Source of the DNA: Methanolobus sp. WCC4
GTDB taxonomy: Archaea; Halobacteriota; Methanosarcinia; Methanosarcinales; Methanosarcinaceae
Length of the DNA stretch: 64,000 nt
Assembly: GCF_038022665.1 (NCBI RefSeq)
Contig: NZ_CP150629.1
Location: forward strand, 248,001 to 312,000
Direction of reading: 5' to 3'
Below, piece after piece: positions 34,067-42,026 of the stretch (its first letter is position 1; each line of letters begins with the position of its first letter). The position numbers and the translations under genes were made by a program. Under the pieces are notes generated by a model. That model saw only the letters and a list, made by a program, of their open reading frames with translations, had not been told where the DNA came from and ran no database searches.

Positions 34067-35473
34067 ATGAGGGGGACCATTGTAAAGGGCAGCCTGCTTT
34101 TTGTGACGATAGTTTTACTATTATCAATGACAGGGATTCCTGCATTCGCTGCAGAGGTTACGAAGTTCGGAGAGCTATCATCGGATGAGTTCACCGATGC
34201 GGACAGATGCGGGCAATGCCATGCGATCATATATGCCGACTGGGAAGGAACGATGCACTTCAATGCATATCTTGACCCGTTCTATCTGGAAGAGGTAAAG
34301 GTTGCAAGTGAAGACACCGATGGACTGGTAGATGAGTTCTGCTCCCGTTGTCACACACCCATCGGAGTCACATCCGGCGAGATACCACCAATTGACGGAT
34401 CACAGATGAGCGAAATCGCCAAACATGGAGTGCAGTGTGACTTCTGTCACGTAGTATCAGGAAGCAACGGAACAGGCAACGCACCCTTCATAGTCACACC
34501 AGGGGACACTAAATGGGGACCTTTCGATGACTCAAGGTCTGCATTCCACGGTTCAGAATATCTTGAACTCTATACCCGGTCTGAATACTGTGGTATGTGC
34601 CATCAGGTCATACATCCCGTCAATGGACTTGTTATAGATGACACATACTCCACATGGAAAGAAAGCCAGTATGGAGACGATAATGTCGCCTGCCAGGACT
34701 GCCACATGACAGAGGGTATCACAGAGTTCGAGGCTAACCCCGGACGTGCAGGCTCTGGCGCACCTAAAAGGGACCACATCTCCTCACATGACATCGTAGG
34801 AGGAAATGCATTCATACCTCCGATGTTCGGTGCTGATAACGTAGCTGAAATGGCAGTTGAAAGACTTCAAAGAGCTGCCACTGTAGAAGTTAAGACACCA
34901 GAGATGGCAGCTTCAGGAGAGGAAGTGATCATCGAGGCATCGATCACCAATTCAGGTGCCGGACACAGTATACCAACCGGGGTTTCCGAGATCAGGCAGA
35001 TATGGGTCGAAATGATCGTCACAGACAGCGAAGGTAACGAGATATATACCGCCGGAACACTCGATGAGGACGGGACCATAGAAGGAGAAAAGCTGATCTA
35101 CAATAATGTTCTCGGTAACAGTGAAGGGAACGCCACAGAAAGCTTCTGGCTGGCTGACAGAGTGCTTGAGGATAACAGGATAGGTCCGAAAGAGACAGTG
35201 ACAGAAGAACATAATTTCACGGTCCCTGATGATGTGGCTTATCCACTGACAGTAAAGGCCACCCTGAACTACCGGTCTGCTCCCCAGGAACTGATCGATA
35301 AGCTTATGGGAGAGGATACGGAAGTTCCTGTGATCGCCATGAACGAGATATCAGCCACAATATACGACCCTGCGACACCACCTGAAGAAAGAACAACAGA
35401 GTCGACACCGGGATTCGGCATTCTTGCGACATCCATGGCTCTGGTCATAATGATGTACTTATTTAGAAGATAA
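34067..35473 (+). CDS. Pentahaem c-type cytochrome, exported, with PGF-type C-terminal anchor
   Basis: A 468-residue protein with a signal peptide (about residues 1-28, cleaved near AFAAE). Five CxxCH motifs lie at C48, C92, C124, C175 and C209, with spare histidines for axial ligation. Residues 260-430 look like a beta-sandwich (EVIIEASITNSGAGHSIPTG), and the end has a Thr/Ser/Pro stretch, TPGFGI, a hydrophobic helix and Arg-Arg, typical of a PGF-CTERM archaeosortase sorting signal. It would sit on the outer face of the membrane or in the S-layer and carry electrons. The known Methanosarcina MmcA has seven haems, so this is a different member. The ferredoxin gene follows 17 bp later. Confidence 0.88.
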   Translation: MRGTIVKGSLLFVTIVLLLSMTGIPAFAAEVTKFGELSSDEFTDADRCGQCHAIIYADWEGTMHFNAYLDPFYLEEVKVASEDTDGLVDEFCSRCHTPIGVTSGEIPPIDGSQMSEIAKHGVQCDFCHVVSGSNGTGNAPFIVTPGDTKWGPFDDSRSAFHGSEYLELYTRSEYCGMCHQVIHPVNGLVIDDTYSTWKESQYGDDNVACQDCHMTEGITEFEANPGRAGSGAPKRDHISSHDIVGGNAFIPPMFGADNVAEMAVERLQRAATVEVKTPEMAASGEEVIIEASITNSGAGHSIPTGVSEIRQIWVEMIVTDSEGNEIYTAGTLDEDGTIEGEKLIYNNVLGNSEGNATESFWLADRVLEDNRIGPKETVTEEHNFTVPDDVAYPLTVKATLNYRSAPQELIDKLMGEDTEVPVIAMNEISATIYDPATPPEERTTESTPGFGILATSMALVIMMYLFRR

Positions 35474-35490
35474 AAAGGAGGAAATGAAAA

Positions 35491-35682
35491 ATGCCACCAG
35501 AAGTAGACTTAGACAAATGTGAAGGGATCGGAGCATGTGCTGAATCATGCCCTACAGATGTTATAGACATTGTGGAAGACGAGAACGGGAATCCCAGATC
35601 CGTTATCGCACGCCCTGATGACTGTGTGGAATGTGGGGTATGTGTTGATGCCTGCCCACAGGAAGCAATAACACTGGACTAA
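35491..35682 (+). CDS. Seven-cysteine ferredoxin
   Basis: A 63-residue soluble ferredoxin with two cluster motifs. The second is standard, CVECGVCVDACP (C45, C48, C51, C55), a [4Fe-4S] site. The first is CEGIGACAESCP: C10, C16, C20, with Ile13 in the place of the second Cys, so it may hold a [3Fe-4S] cluster or use another ligand. AAAAGGAGG precedes the ATG. Genes for the cytochrome and Isf flank it at 17-18 bp, suggesting it links them electrically. Confidence 0.92.
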   Translation: MPPEVDLDKCEGIGACAESCPTDVIDIVEDENGNPRSVIARPDDCVECGVCVDACPQEAITLD

Positions 35683-35700
35683 GAAAAACGGAGTGACCTA

Positions 35701-36324
35701 ATGTCCGATGATACCAGCATCAAACTTCTCGGGATATCAGGTAGTCCGAGGAAAGGCTCAACAGACTACATTGTCAATGAAGCTCTCCGGTATGCCCAGG
35801 AGAAATATGATAACGTAGAGGTTGAATATTTCTCTGCAAGAGCAAAGAACATGAAGTTCTGCATCCACTGTGATCACTGTGTTCGTAAGAAAGAAGGATG
35901 CATTCACAAGGATGACCTTGTGGACCTCTATGACAAGATGCTCTGGGCAGATGCATGGATCATCGGCACTCCGGTATACCAGGGCACATTGAGTGCCCAG
36001 ACAAAGACGATTATGGACAGGTGCCGGGCTGTGGTTGCCCGTGACCCCAAAGCCTTCCTGAACAAGGTCGGTGCCGCAGCAGCAGTGGGCGGCGACCGCG
36101 TAGGCGGACAGGAACCTGCCATGCAGACAATTCACAATTTTTACATCATCAGCGAGATGATACCTGTTGCAGGTGGTTCCTTTGGTTCCAACCTTGGAGG
36201 AAGCTTCTGGTCACAGGACAAAGGTGCCAAGGGTGCTGCAGAGGATTCCGAAGGATTGAGGACACTTCACAGGACCATCAACAAGATGATGAAGACCGTC
36301 ATCACCATGAAGAATATAAAATAG
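35701..36324 (+). CDS. Iron-sulfur flavoprotein (Isf family)
   Basis: A 207-residue flavodoxin-fold protein. It starts LLGISGSPRKGSTDYIVNEAL (FMN phosphate loop) and has the compact cluster motif C54-IHC57-DHC60-x6-C67, as in Isf of Methanosarcina, where a [4Fe-4S] cluster and FMN pass electrons from ferredoxin to acceptors such as O2 or peroxide. AWIIGTPVYQGTLSAQTKTIMDR is the usual flavodoxin loop. It lies between ferredoxin and the FNR-like gene. Confidence 0.92.
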   Translation: MSDDTSIKLLGISGSPRKGSTDYIVNEALRYAQEKYDNVEVEYFSARAKNMKFCIHCDHCVRKKEGCIHKDDLVDLYDKMLWADAWIIGTPVYQGTLSAQTKTIMDRCRAVVARDPKAFLNKVGAAAAVGGDRVGGQEPAMQTIHNFYIISEMIPVAGGSFGSNLGGSFWSQDKGAKGAAEDSEGLRTLHRTINKMMKTVITMKNIK

Positions 36325-36334
36325 GGGTGCAAGC

Positions 36335-37033
36335 TTGAAATTCGAAGAACCTGTGACCGAAATAATAAAGCGGGCATATAATGTGAAGAGTTTCAGGTTC
36401 AGAAGACCGGAAGCATTCGATTTTAAAGCTGGCCAGTATATCACGGTAACACTTGAAGACAACGGAAAAAAGACCGGCAAGCCTTTCACCCTGTCAAGCA
36501 GCCCTACTGAGAAGGAACATATTGAATTCACGAAGAAACTTACAGGTCATGAGTACTCGAACCTGCTTGATGCAATGGAAGTGGGAGATCCCGCACATAT
36601 AAGTGGGCCTTTCGGAAAGATGACATTCGAAGGCGAGTATGAGAAGATAGCATTACTAAGTGGTGGTATCGGCATCACACCGATGATAAGTATCTGCAAA
36701 TATGCCACTGATCTGAAACTCAGTACGGACATCATGCTCATGTGCAGCGACAGGACAGAGCAGGATATGATATTCGTAGAAGAGCTTGAAGCTATGAAGA
36801 AGGAAAACCCGAAGCTTACAGTATTCAACACCCTCACAAAGGCCTCGGATAACTGGGCAGGATGCAGAGGGCGCATCTGCGAGAGCATGGTCATGGAAGA
36901 GCTACCGGATTATGCAGAGAGGGTCTTCTATGTATGCGGACCGCCTCCAATGGTGGACTCCATGCTGGAAATGCTCCACAAGATGAAGATACCTGACAGC
37001 ATGATACACAAGGAATCATTGATCGGATATTGA
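36335..37033 (+). CDS. FNR-like FAD/NAD(P)-binding oxidoreductase
   Basis: A 232-residue ferredoxin-reductase-type flavoprotein. The FAD domain has SFRFRRPEAFDFKAGQYITV and KPFTLSSSPTEKEHIEF (RxYS-like loop as FTLSS), the NAD(P) domain has IALLSGGIGITPMISICKYA and VFYVCGPPPMVDSMLEML. There is no [2Fe-2S] domain, so it probably works with separate Fe-S partners encoded alongside. The start is a TTG at 36335 with GGGGTG upstream; no ATG fits. It follows isf by 10 bp. Confidence 0.87.
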   Translation: MKFEEPVTEIIKRAYNVKSFRFRRPEAFDFKAGQYITVTLEDNGKKTGKPFTLSSSPTEKEHIEFTKKLTGHEYSNLLDAMEVGDPAHISGPFGKMTFEGEYEKIALLSGGIGITPMISICKYATDLKLSTDIMLMCSDRTEQDMIFVEELEAMKKENPKLTVFNTLTKASDNWAGCRGRICESMVMEELPDYAERVFYVCGPPPMVDSMLEMLHKMKIPDSMIHKESLIGY

Positions 37034-37064
37034 ATCAGACTAGAACGAAAGGAGGTACATGATT

Positions 37065-37610
37065 ATGAAAAGAATTGCATGGGGAATCACCGGATCAGGT
37101 GACCTGATAAAAGAGACATATGAGACAATGGTAGATATCAAGGAGAAGAGCGAGATCGATATAATGGTCTTCCTGTCCAGAGAAGGTGAGACCGTTATGA
37201 AGTGGTATCATATGTGGAATGATATACAGAAGGATTTTCCAAACTTCAAGACCGAAGGCGGACCGAATTCACCATTTATCGCAGGTCCGTTGCAGGTGGG
37301 ACACTATGATGCACTTATTATTGCACCTACAACTGCAAATACTGTTGCCAAAATAGTATACGGGATCGCAGACACCCTTGTCACGAATGTGGTTGCGCAG
37401 ACAGCAAAAGGAAGTACACCGATCTACATACTCCCGGTGGACCAGAAAAGAGGGAGTGTAAAGACATTTTCCCCTGAAGGAAGGGAAATGGAACTGAAAA
37501 TGCGCGAAGTTGATGTCACAAATACTGAAAAGCTTGCACAGATGGAAAATATAAGCATCCTGGAAAAACCAGATGACCTATACGACATTCTTGGCATCAG
37601 CAAGGACTGA
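37065..37610 (+). CDS. afpA: Archaeoflavoprotein AfpA
   Basis: A 181-residue FMN protein of the archaeoflavoprotein AfpA family, related to flavoprotein decarboxylase/DmrB-like folds. Visible features are IAWGITGSGDLIKETYETM, SREGETVMKWYHMW, NSPFIAGPLQVGHYDALIIAPTTANTVAKI and TPIYILPVDQKRG. In Archaeoglobus, AfpA accepts electrons from ferredoxin. ATG 37065 is eight bases after GGAGGT. Its place after ferredoxin, Isf and an FNR-like gene argues for a shared electron chain. Confidence 0.88.
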   Translation: MKRIAWGITGSGDLIKETYETMVDIKEKSEIDIMVFLSREGETVMKWYHMWNDIQKDFPNFKTEGGPNSPFIAGPLQVGHYDALIIAPTTANTVAKIVYGIADTLVTNVVAQTAKGSTPIYILPVDQKRGSVKTFSPEGREMELKMREVDVTNTEKLAQMENISILEKPDDLYDILGISKD

Positions 37611-37654
37611 TCTATCAGAATTCATACATAAAAAACCAGGAGTGGGGAATACAT

Positions 37655-39277
37655 ATGAAGGATATTGAGCTTATGCGCTCTTTTTTTATCAGACACGAAG
37701 GCGATGAGGACAGGATAGCACTCATGCTGAAGGATCTGCTTAAAAAAATAAACAGTAAAGAGAACGGCACAATAATTGGAAAAAAAGAACCACTGGATTA
37801 TGAGAGAATCATGAGGGAAACAAAATTCCCTCACAGTATGAGAAAGGAAGCAGACGTAGGAAACTTCATTACCGGACTCTATGAGGGGATAAACATATGG
37901 GGTCATCCTCTTATGCAGTCGAACGTAGTACCACCGACCACGGCACTTTCGATCGTTGCTGCGACACTGGCTGCAAGATATAATGAGAACTCCATCAGTG
38001 ATGACTACGGAGTGAGTGCTGCACGTTCGGAGATAATGGCAATAGCCATGCTCGCTGACCTTATTGGATATGATACAACAAAGGCCGGCGGTATATTCAC
38101 CTTTGGAGGGACCGGGTGTAATCTTTATGGTGCACGGATAGGGATCGAAAAGGCCGACCCGGATTCAAAGAACACCGGTATAAGGGACAGGATACATTTC
38201 TTCTGCTCCGATGTCGCCCATTATAGTATCAGGTCCGCTGCCCTGTGGACAGGGGTCGGGCTGGATAATGTAAAGACAATACCTTCATATGATAACGTAA
38301 TGGACATCCACCTCCTTGAAGAGGAAATGGAAAGAACGATCCGCGAGGGCGCCCGCATTGGAACGATATTTGCTACAATGGGCACAACGGATGCTTTTGG
38401 CATAGACCCTCTGAAGAATATAGTGGAATTACGCAACAGAATACAAAAAAAGCTGGATTACCAGATACATATACATGCTGATGCAGTTATCGGATGGCCA
38501 TACCTCACATTCAGGGGAGACACATGTATCGATCACCTGCCACATATGCTGCAGGAGGAGATAAGAAAGATACTTTCCGAAATGACCGACCTGAAATACG
38601 CGGATTCAGTAGGTGTGGACTTTCATAAGACCGGATGGGCACCATACCTGTGCAGCGCATTTGTGATTCAGGACAGAGAGGACCTTGCACTTCTCCAGAA
38701 ACAGAAAAAGGATATGCCATACCTGTTCCACGGAGAAGGATACCAGCCAGGGACATTCACCCTGGAATCAAGCAGGCCCAATTATGCACAAAAGGCACTG
38801 GTAAACATGATGTTGATGGGGAGACAGGGATACGAGACACTCATAGTACATCTAATCACTGCTGCCGACTATCTGAGGGATATGATGGACGATTGCCAGG
38901 ATATTGAGTTGCTGAACAGACACAATCCTGCATTTGTAACTGATTTTCGTATCTATCCCCACACAAAATTCGATACTGACGGTAATCCCCTGTTCCAGAA
39001 GGAGATGCGTGATGAGACAAAAGAGGAGTTCACAGAGAAGGTCAACTCATACAACCAGAGGATAGCACAGCACATGATCACCACGGCACAAAAAGAAGGT
39101 ACTGCCATGATATCCTATACTGACAACTATAAGACGACAGGGGATTGCAGGACAATAGTTGCATTGAAATCATACCCTATGAGTCCCTTTATCGAGAAAG
39201 AACACATGGATGAGATGCTCAGGCAGATATACAGGGCAAAGGAATGGGTTGACACAAACTGTGGATTTGACACGTGA
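37655..39277 (+). CDS. PLP-dependent group II decarboxylase-like protein
   Basis: A 540-residue fold-type I PLP enzyme of the glutamate/aromatic amino acid decarboxylase group. The PLP lysine is in YADSVGVDFHKTGWAPYLCSAFV, the pyridine-binding Asp in IHIHADAVIGWP, and GTGCNLYGARI marks the phosphate region. It is longer than and distinct from MfnA-type tyrosine/aspartate decarboxylases. The substrate is unknown. It lies 44 bp after afpA on the same strand with its own SD, so it may be an extra member of the redox cluster or the next unit. Confidence 0.82.
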   Translation: MKDIELMRSFFIRHEGDEDRIALMLKDLLKKINSKENGTIIGKKEPLDYERIMRETKFPHSMRKEADVGNFITGLYEGINIWGHPLMQSNVVPPTTALSIVAATLAARYNENSISDDYGVSAARSEIMAIAMLADLIGYDTTKAGGIFTFGGTGCNLYGARIGIEKADPDSKNTGIRDRIHFFCSDVAHYSIRSAALWTGVGLDNVKTIPSYDNVMDIHLLEEEMERTIREGARIGTIFATMGTTDAFGIDPLKNIVELRNRIQKKLDYQIHIHADAVIGWPYLTFRGDTCIDHLPHMLQEEIRKILSEMTDLKYADSVGVDFHKTGWAPYLCSAFVIQDREDLALLQKQKKDMPYLFHGEGYQPGTFTLESSRPNYAQKALVNMMLMGRQGYETLIVHLITAADYLRDMMDDCQDIELLNRHNPAFVTDFRIYPHTKFDTDGNPLFQKEMRDETKEEFTEKVNSYNQRIAQHMITTAQKEGTAMISYTDNYKTTGDCRTIVALKSYPMSPFIEKEHMDEMLRQIYRAKEWVDTNCGFDT

Positions 39278-39299
39278 TCTTTTTAGACCATGCCATATT

Positions 39300-40133
39300 T
39301 CAAAAAAAAGTGTAGCCTTCTACTGCTTGGTCTCCCGGCAAAGTATTTGAGGTCTCACCCAATCCGGGAAGTGAGGTGTAAGTTGAGTACGTTGCAATGA
39401 TGCTGTCAAGGGCATCACCTTCAGTATCCTCAACGATCCGCTCCTGCAATGAATGTGGTATTACAAGACCCTTATTCATGAAATGTTCAAGTATCTGAAC
39501 CCTGGAACTGTGTTTATCATCGTCCTTTCCTTTGTAGGAAAGGTACATATCCTCTTTCTTAAGTCTACAAGCAGGGCATATCTCGATGAGCCACGGTTTT
39601 CCTCCCTTTGCCTCCTGCATTGGAAGGAAACATGCAAGACCATCTCTCACAAGAGGACGTATTACGTCCCTGATACCATAATATGTCTGCCTATATAACC
39701 TTAGATTATATACTGAAAATGGGACTCTGGCCTTTATCTCAGAAACACGTTTCAGTTCCTTACCACCAGCCTGGCTGCGACAGGATTCGCGGAACTCTTC
39801 GGCAGATGGATAATTTGAAGGGAATGACTCTATGAAAGCCTCCCAGTCACCCTCAATTAGTTGTGCAGGCAGGGAAAAGGACAGGTCGATACCAAAAACA
39901 GCATCACTGTTGTTCACGATAAGGGATCTCAGTGCGGCAAAGCATTCATCCCGTCCCGCATGAGAGATGACTGCAGGATCCAGCCGATCTGCCATCCTGT
40001 AACACTCATCTATATGCAGACCATTGCCAGCAGGCCTGCCGCTGCTTACCCATATCTTCTTACAGGCATCCTTTGCACCACTGAAATCAACGCCAAATAT
40101 CCTGCGCTTCCTTCCTGTGGCAGCAAAGGTCAT
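39300..40133 (-). CDS. DUF429-like protein
   Basis: A 277-residue protein that begins RIFGVDFSGAKDACKKIWVS and has AVFGIDLSFSLPAQLI, features of DUF429 proteins, predicted RNase H-like-fold hydrolases or nucleases of unknown role. The late EDTEGDALDSIIATYSTY segment carries the expected acidic helix. It is 16 bp after ino1 on the same strand without a clear SD, so it probably depends on ino1 transcription. The DUF assignment is by pattern. Confidence 0.7.
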   Translation of the reverse strand: MTFAATGRKRRIFGVDFSGAKDACKKIWVSSGRPAGNGLHIDECYRMADRLDPAVISHAGRDECFAALRSLIVNNSDAVFGIDLSFSLPAQLIEGDWEAFIESFPSNYPSAEEFRESCRSQAGGKELKRVSEIKARVPFSVYNLRLYRQTYYGIRDVIRPLVRDGLACFLPMQEAKGGKPWLIEICPACRLKKEDMYLSYKGKDDDKHSSRVQILEHFMNKGLVIPHSLQERIVEDTEGDALDSIIATYSTYTSLPGLGETSNTLPGDQAVEGYTFF

Positions 40134-40149
40134 GTTAATTGAATATCAA

Positions 40150-41253
40150 TTAGTTGTCACGCAGTCCCTTGATGAACTCGTCTGTCATCATATGGGCCTC
40201 GTCATCCGTGAACTGTTTTGGCGGATGCTTCATGAAATAGGACGAAGGAGAATAAAGAATACCACCAATGCCCCTTTCAAGAGCGATCTTACAGCACCTG
40301 ATAGCGTCGATGACCACACCTGCGGAATTAGGGGAATCCTCTACGGAAAGACGGAGCTCGATGTTCATCGGTACATCACCGAAAAGCTTGCCCTCCATCC
40401 TCAGGAAACACAGCTTGTTATCGTTCTGCCATGGAACATAGTCACTTGGACCAACATGGATATTATCGTCATCCATCCTCTGGCCTACTACGGACTGGAC
40501 AGCCTCTGTCTTGGATTCCTTCTTTGATGCGAGCCTGTTCCTGTTGAGCATGTTAAGGAAATCAGTGTTACCGCCTGTGTTAAGCTGGTAGGTCCTCTCC
40601 AGTTTCACACCACGTTTGCGGAAGAGATCAGCAAGGGTCCTGTGAGTGATGGTAGCGCCTAATTGTGCCTTTATATCATCACCAATTATAGGGATGCCTT
40701 TTTCCTCGAACTTTGATGCCCATTCAGGGTCACTTACAATGAAAACCGGCATATTGTTGATGAAAGCCACTCCTGCCTCAAGTGCACATTCAGCATAGAA
40801 ACGGGTAGCTTCCTCTGAGCCTACCGGAAGATAGTTAAGTAATATCTCTGCCCCGGAATCTTTCAATTCCTTTACTACCAGGTCCATATCTGCTTCTTTC
40901 TCAGATGAAGGCATAAAACTCCTGTTCTCACTGTAGCCTGCCATGTGCTCAGAATAACCATCAAGGATCTGGCCCATCTTCACTATCGTACCGGTAGCAG
41001 GCATTTCCGGACAGAATACCGCAGTACAGTTAGGCGGTGCAAAGATAGCTTCTGATACATCCTTTCCTACTTTTCTCTCATCGATGTCAAAGGCAGCAAC
41101 GACTTCAATATCAAATGGCCTGTATCCTCCGACATCCCAGTGCATAAGGCCTATTGCATCTTCTTCATCCTTGTTTTTGTAATATTCAATGCCTTGTATC
41201 AGAGAGCTTGCGCAATTGCCAATACCCGCAATTGCAATCTTGATCTTGTCCAT
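40150..41253 (-). CDS. ino1: Inositol-1-phosphate synthase
   Basis: Converts glucose 6-phosphate to inositol 1-phosphate with NAD+, the first step to archaeal phosphatidylinositol-type lipids and inositol-based solutes. The 367-residue protein has the Rossmann start IKIAIAGIGNCASSLIQGI, LLNYLPVGSEEATRFYAECAL, IPIIGDDIKAQLGATITHR, QLNTGGNTDFLNML and SVEDSPNSAGVVIDAIRCCK, all typical. GAGGTAG precedes the ATG. DUF429 follows it. Confidence 0.95.
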   Translation of the reverse strand: MDKIKIAIAGIGNCASSLIQGIEYYKNKDEEDAIGLMHWDVGGYRPFDIEVVAAFDIDERKVGKDVSEAIFAPPNCTAVFCPEMPATGTIVKMGQILDGYSEHMAGYSENRSFMPSSEKEADMDLVVKELKDSGAEILLNYLPVGSEEATRFYAECALEAGVAFINNMPVFIVSDPEWASKFEEKGIPIIGDDIKAQLGATITHRTLADLFRKRGVKLERTYQLNTGGNTDFLNMLNRNRLASKKESKTEAVQSVVGQRMDDDNIHVGPSDYVPWQNDNKLCFLRMEGKLFGDVPMNIELRLSVEDSPNSAGVVIDAIRCCKIALERGIGGILYSPSSYFMKHPPKQFTDDEAHMMTDEFIKGLRDN

Positions 41254-41522
41254 TCAACTACCTCTATAAAAGCGATCATAAAGATCAATGATAAATAAAT
41301 ATAACCAGAGTAATGTATTGTTACAAATAAAAAGTTTTCTAAATAAAGGGTGGATGCCTACTTTTTGTGGATATACAGGAGCAAGAAGACAGATCATAGT
41401 TCAAAGCTCGAAAGGTATATTAAGCCAGAATAAGATAAGATTTCATACAGTGGGTTTGACCGTTGTTGTGAAACGATGGTAATTTGAGTTTGATATTTTG
41501 TTGCTTTAAAGGAGATCCTAAA

Positions 41523-42011
41523 ATGAAAGACATACTACAAGAGATCGCAGAAGAGCTTGATCATCTGAAGTCACTTGATGAAGCTATCGCCCTGGCAATA
41601 GAACTTGAGGAAGAGGGGATGCAGTACTACAGTGAGAAGGCGTCCGTTATGAGGAATGAGACTGCCAGTAAACTCTATATATTCCTTGCTGATGAGGAAA
41701 AGAAACATGCCGGATATCTTCAGCAGTACAGGGAAAGCAAGAACGTCCCTGAAGTGGAATTCCATTATCCTAAATTCGAAGCCTCTTTCACAGAGGAGTT
41801 CTCGGATGAGAAACTCGAAGAGATAGGGATTCTCCTTGCAGCCCTTCGTTTTGAGCACAAGAGCGAATATTTCTATACAGAACTTGCAAAGAGGGCGGAA
41901 GATGAGGAACAGCGTGTGTTCTTCGAGAAGGTCGCTGCTGCCGAGCGGGGACACTACATGATAATAGATGAATTACTTGATGCTGCTACCGAGTTCAGGA
42001 TGCAGACATAA
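41523..42011 (+). CDS. Ferritin-like diiron protein (rubrerythrin-related)
   Basis: A 162-residue four-helix protein with diiron ligands in two repeats: AIELEEEGMQYY and LADEEKKHAG (ExxH), then ALRFEHKSEYFY and VAAAERGHYMII (ExxH). It lacks the C-terminal rubredoxin domain of classical rubrerythrin, so it is an erythrin-like peroxidase or an iron-binding protein. GGAGATC precedes the ATG at 41523. FprA starts 15 bp downstream, forming an oxygen/peroxide defence operon. Confidence 0.87.
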   Translation: MKDILQEIAEELDHLKSLDEAIALAIELEEEGMQYYSEKASVMRNETASKLYIFLADEEKKHAGYLQQYRESKNVPEVEFHYPKFEASFTEEFSDEKLEEIGILLAALRFEHKSEYFYTELAKRAEDEEQRVFFEKVAAAERGHYMIIDELLDAATEFRMQT

Positions 42012-42026
42012 AAAGGAGATACTTCA

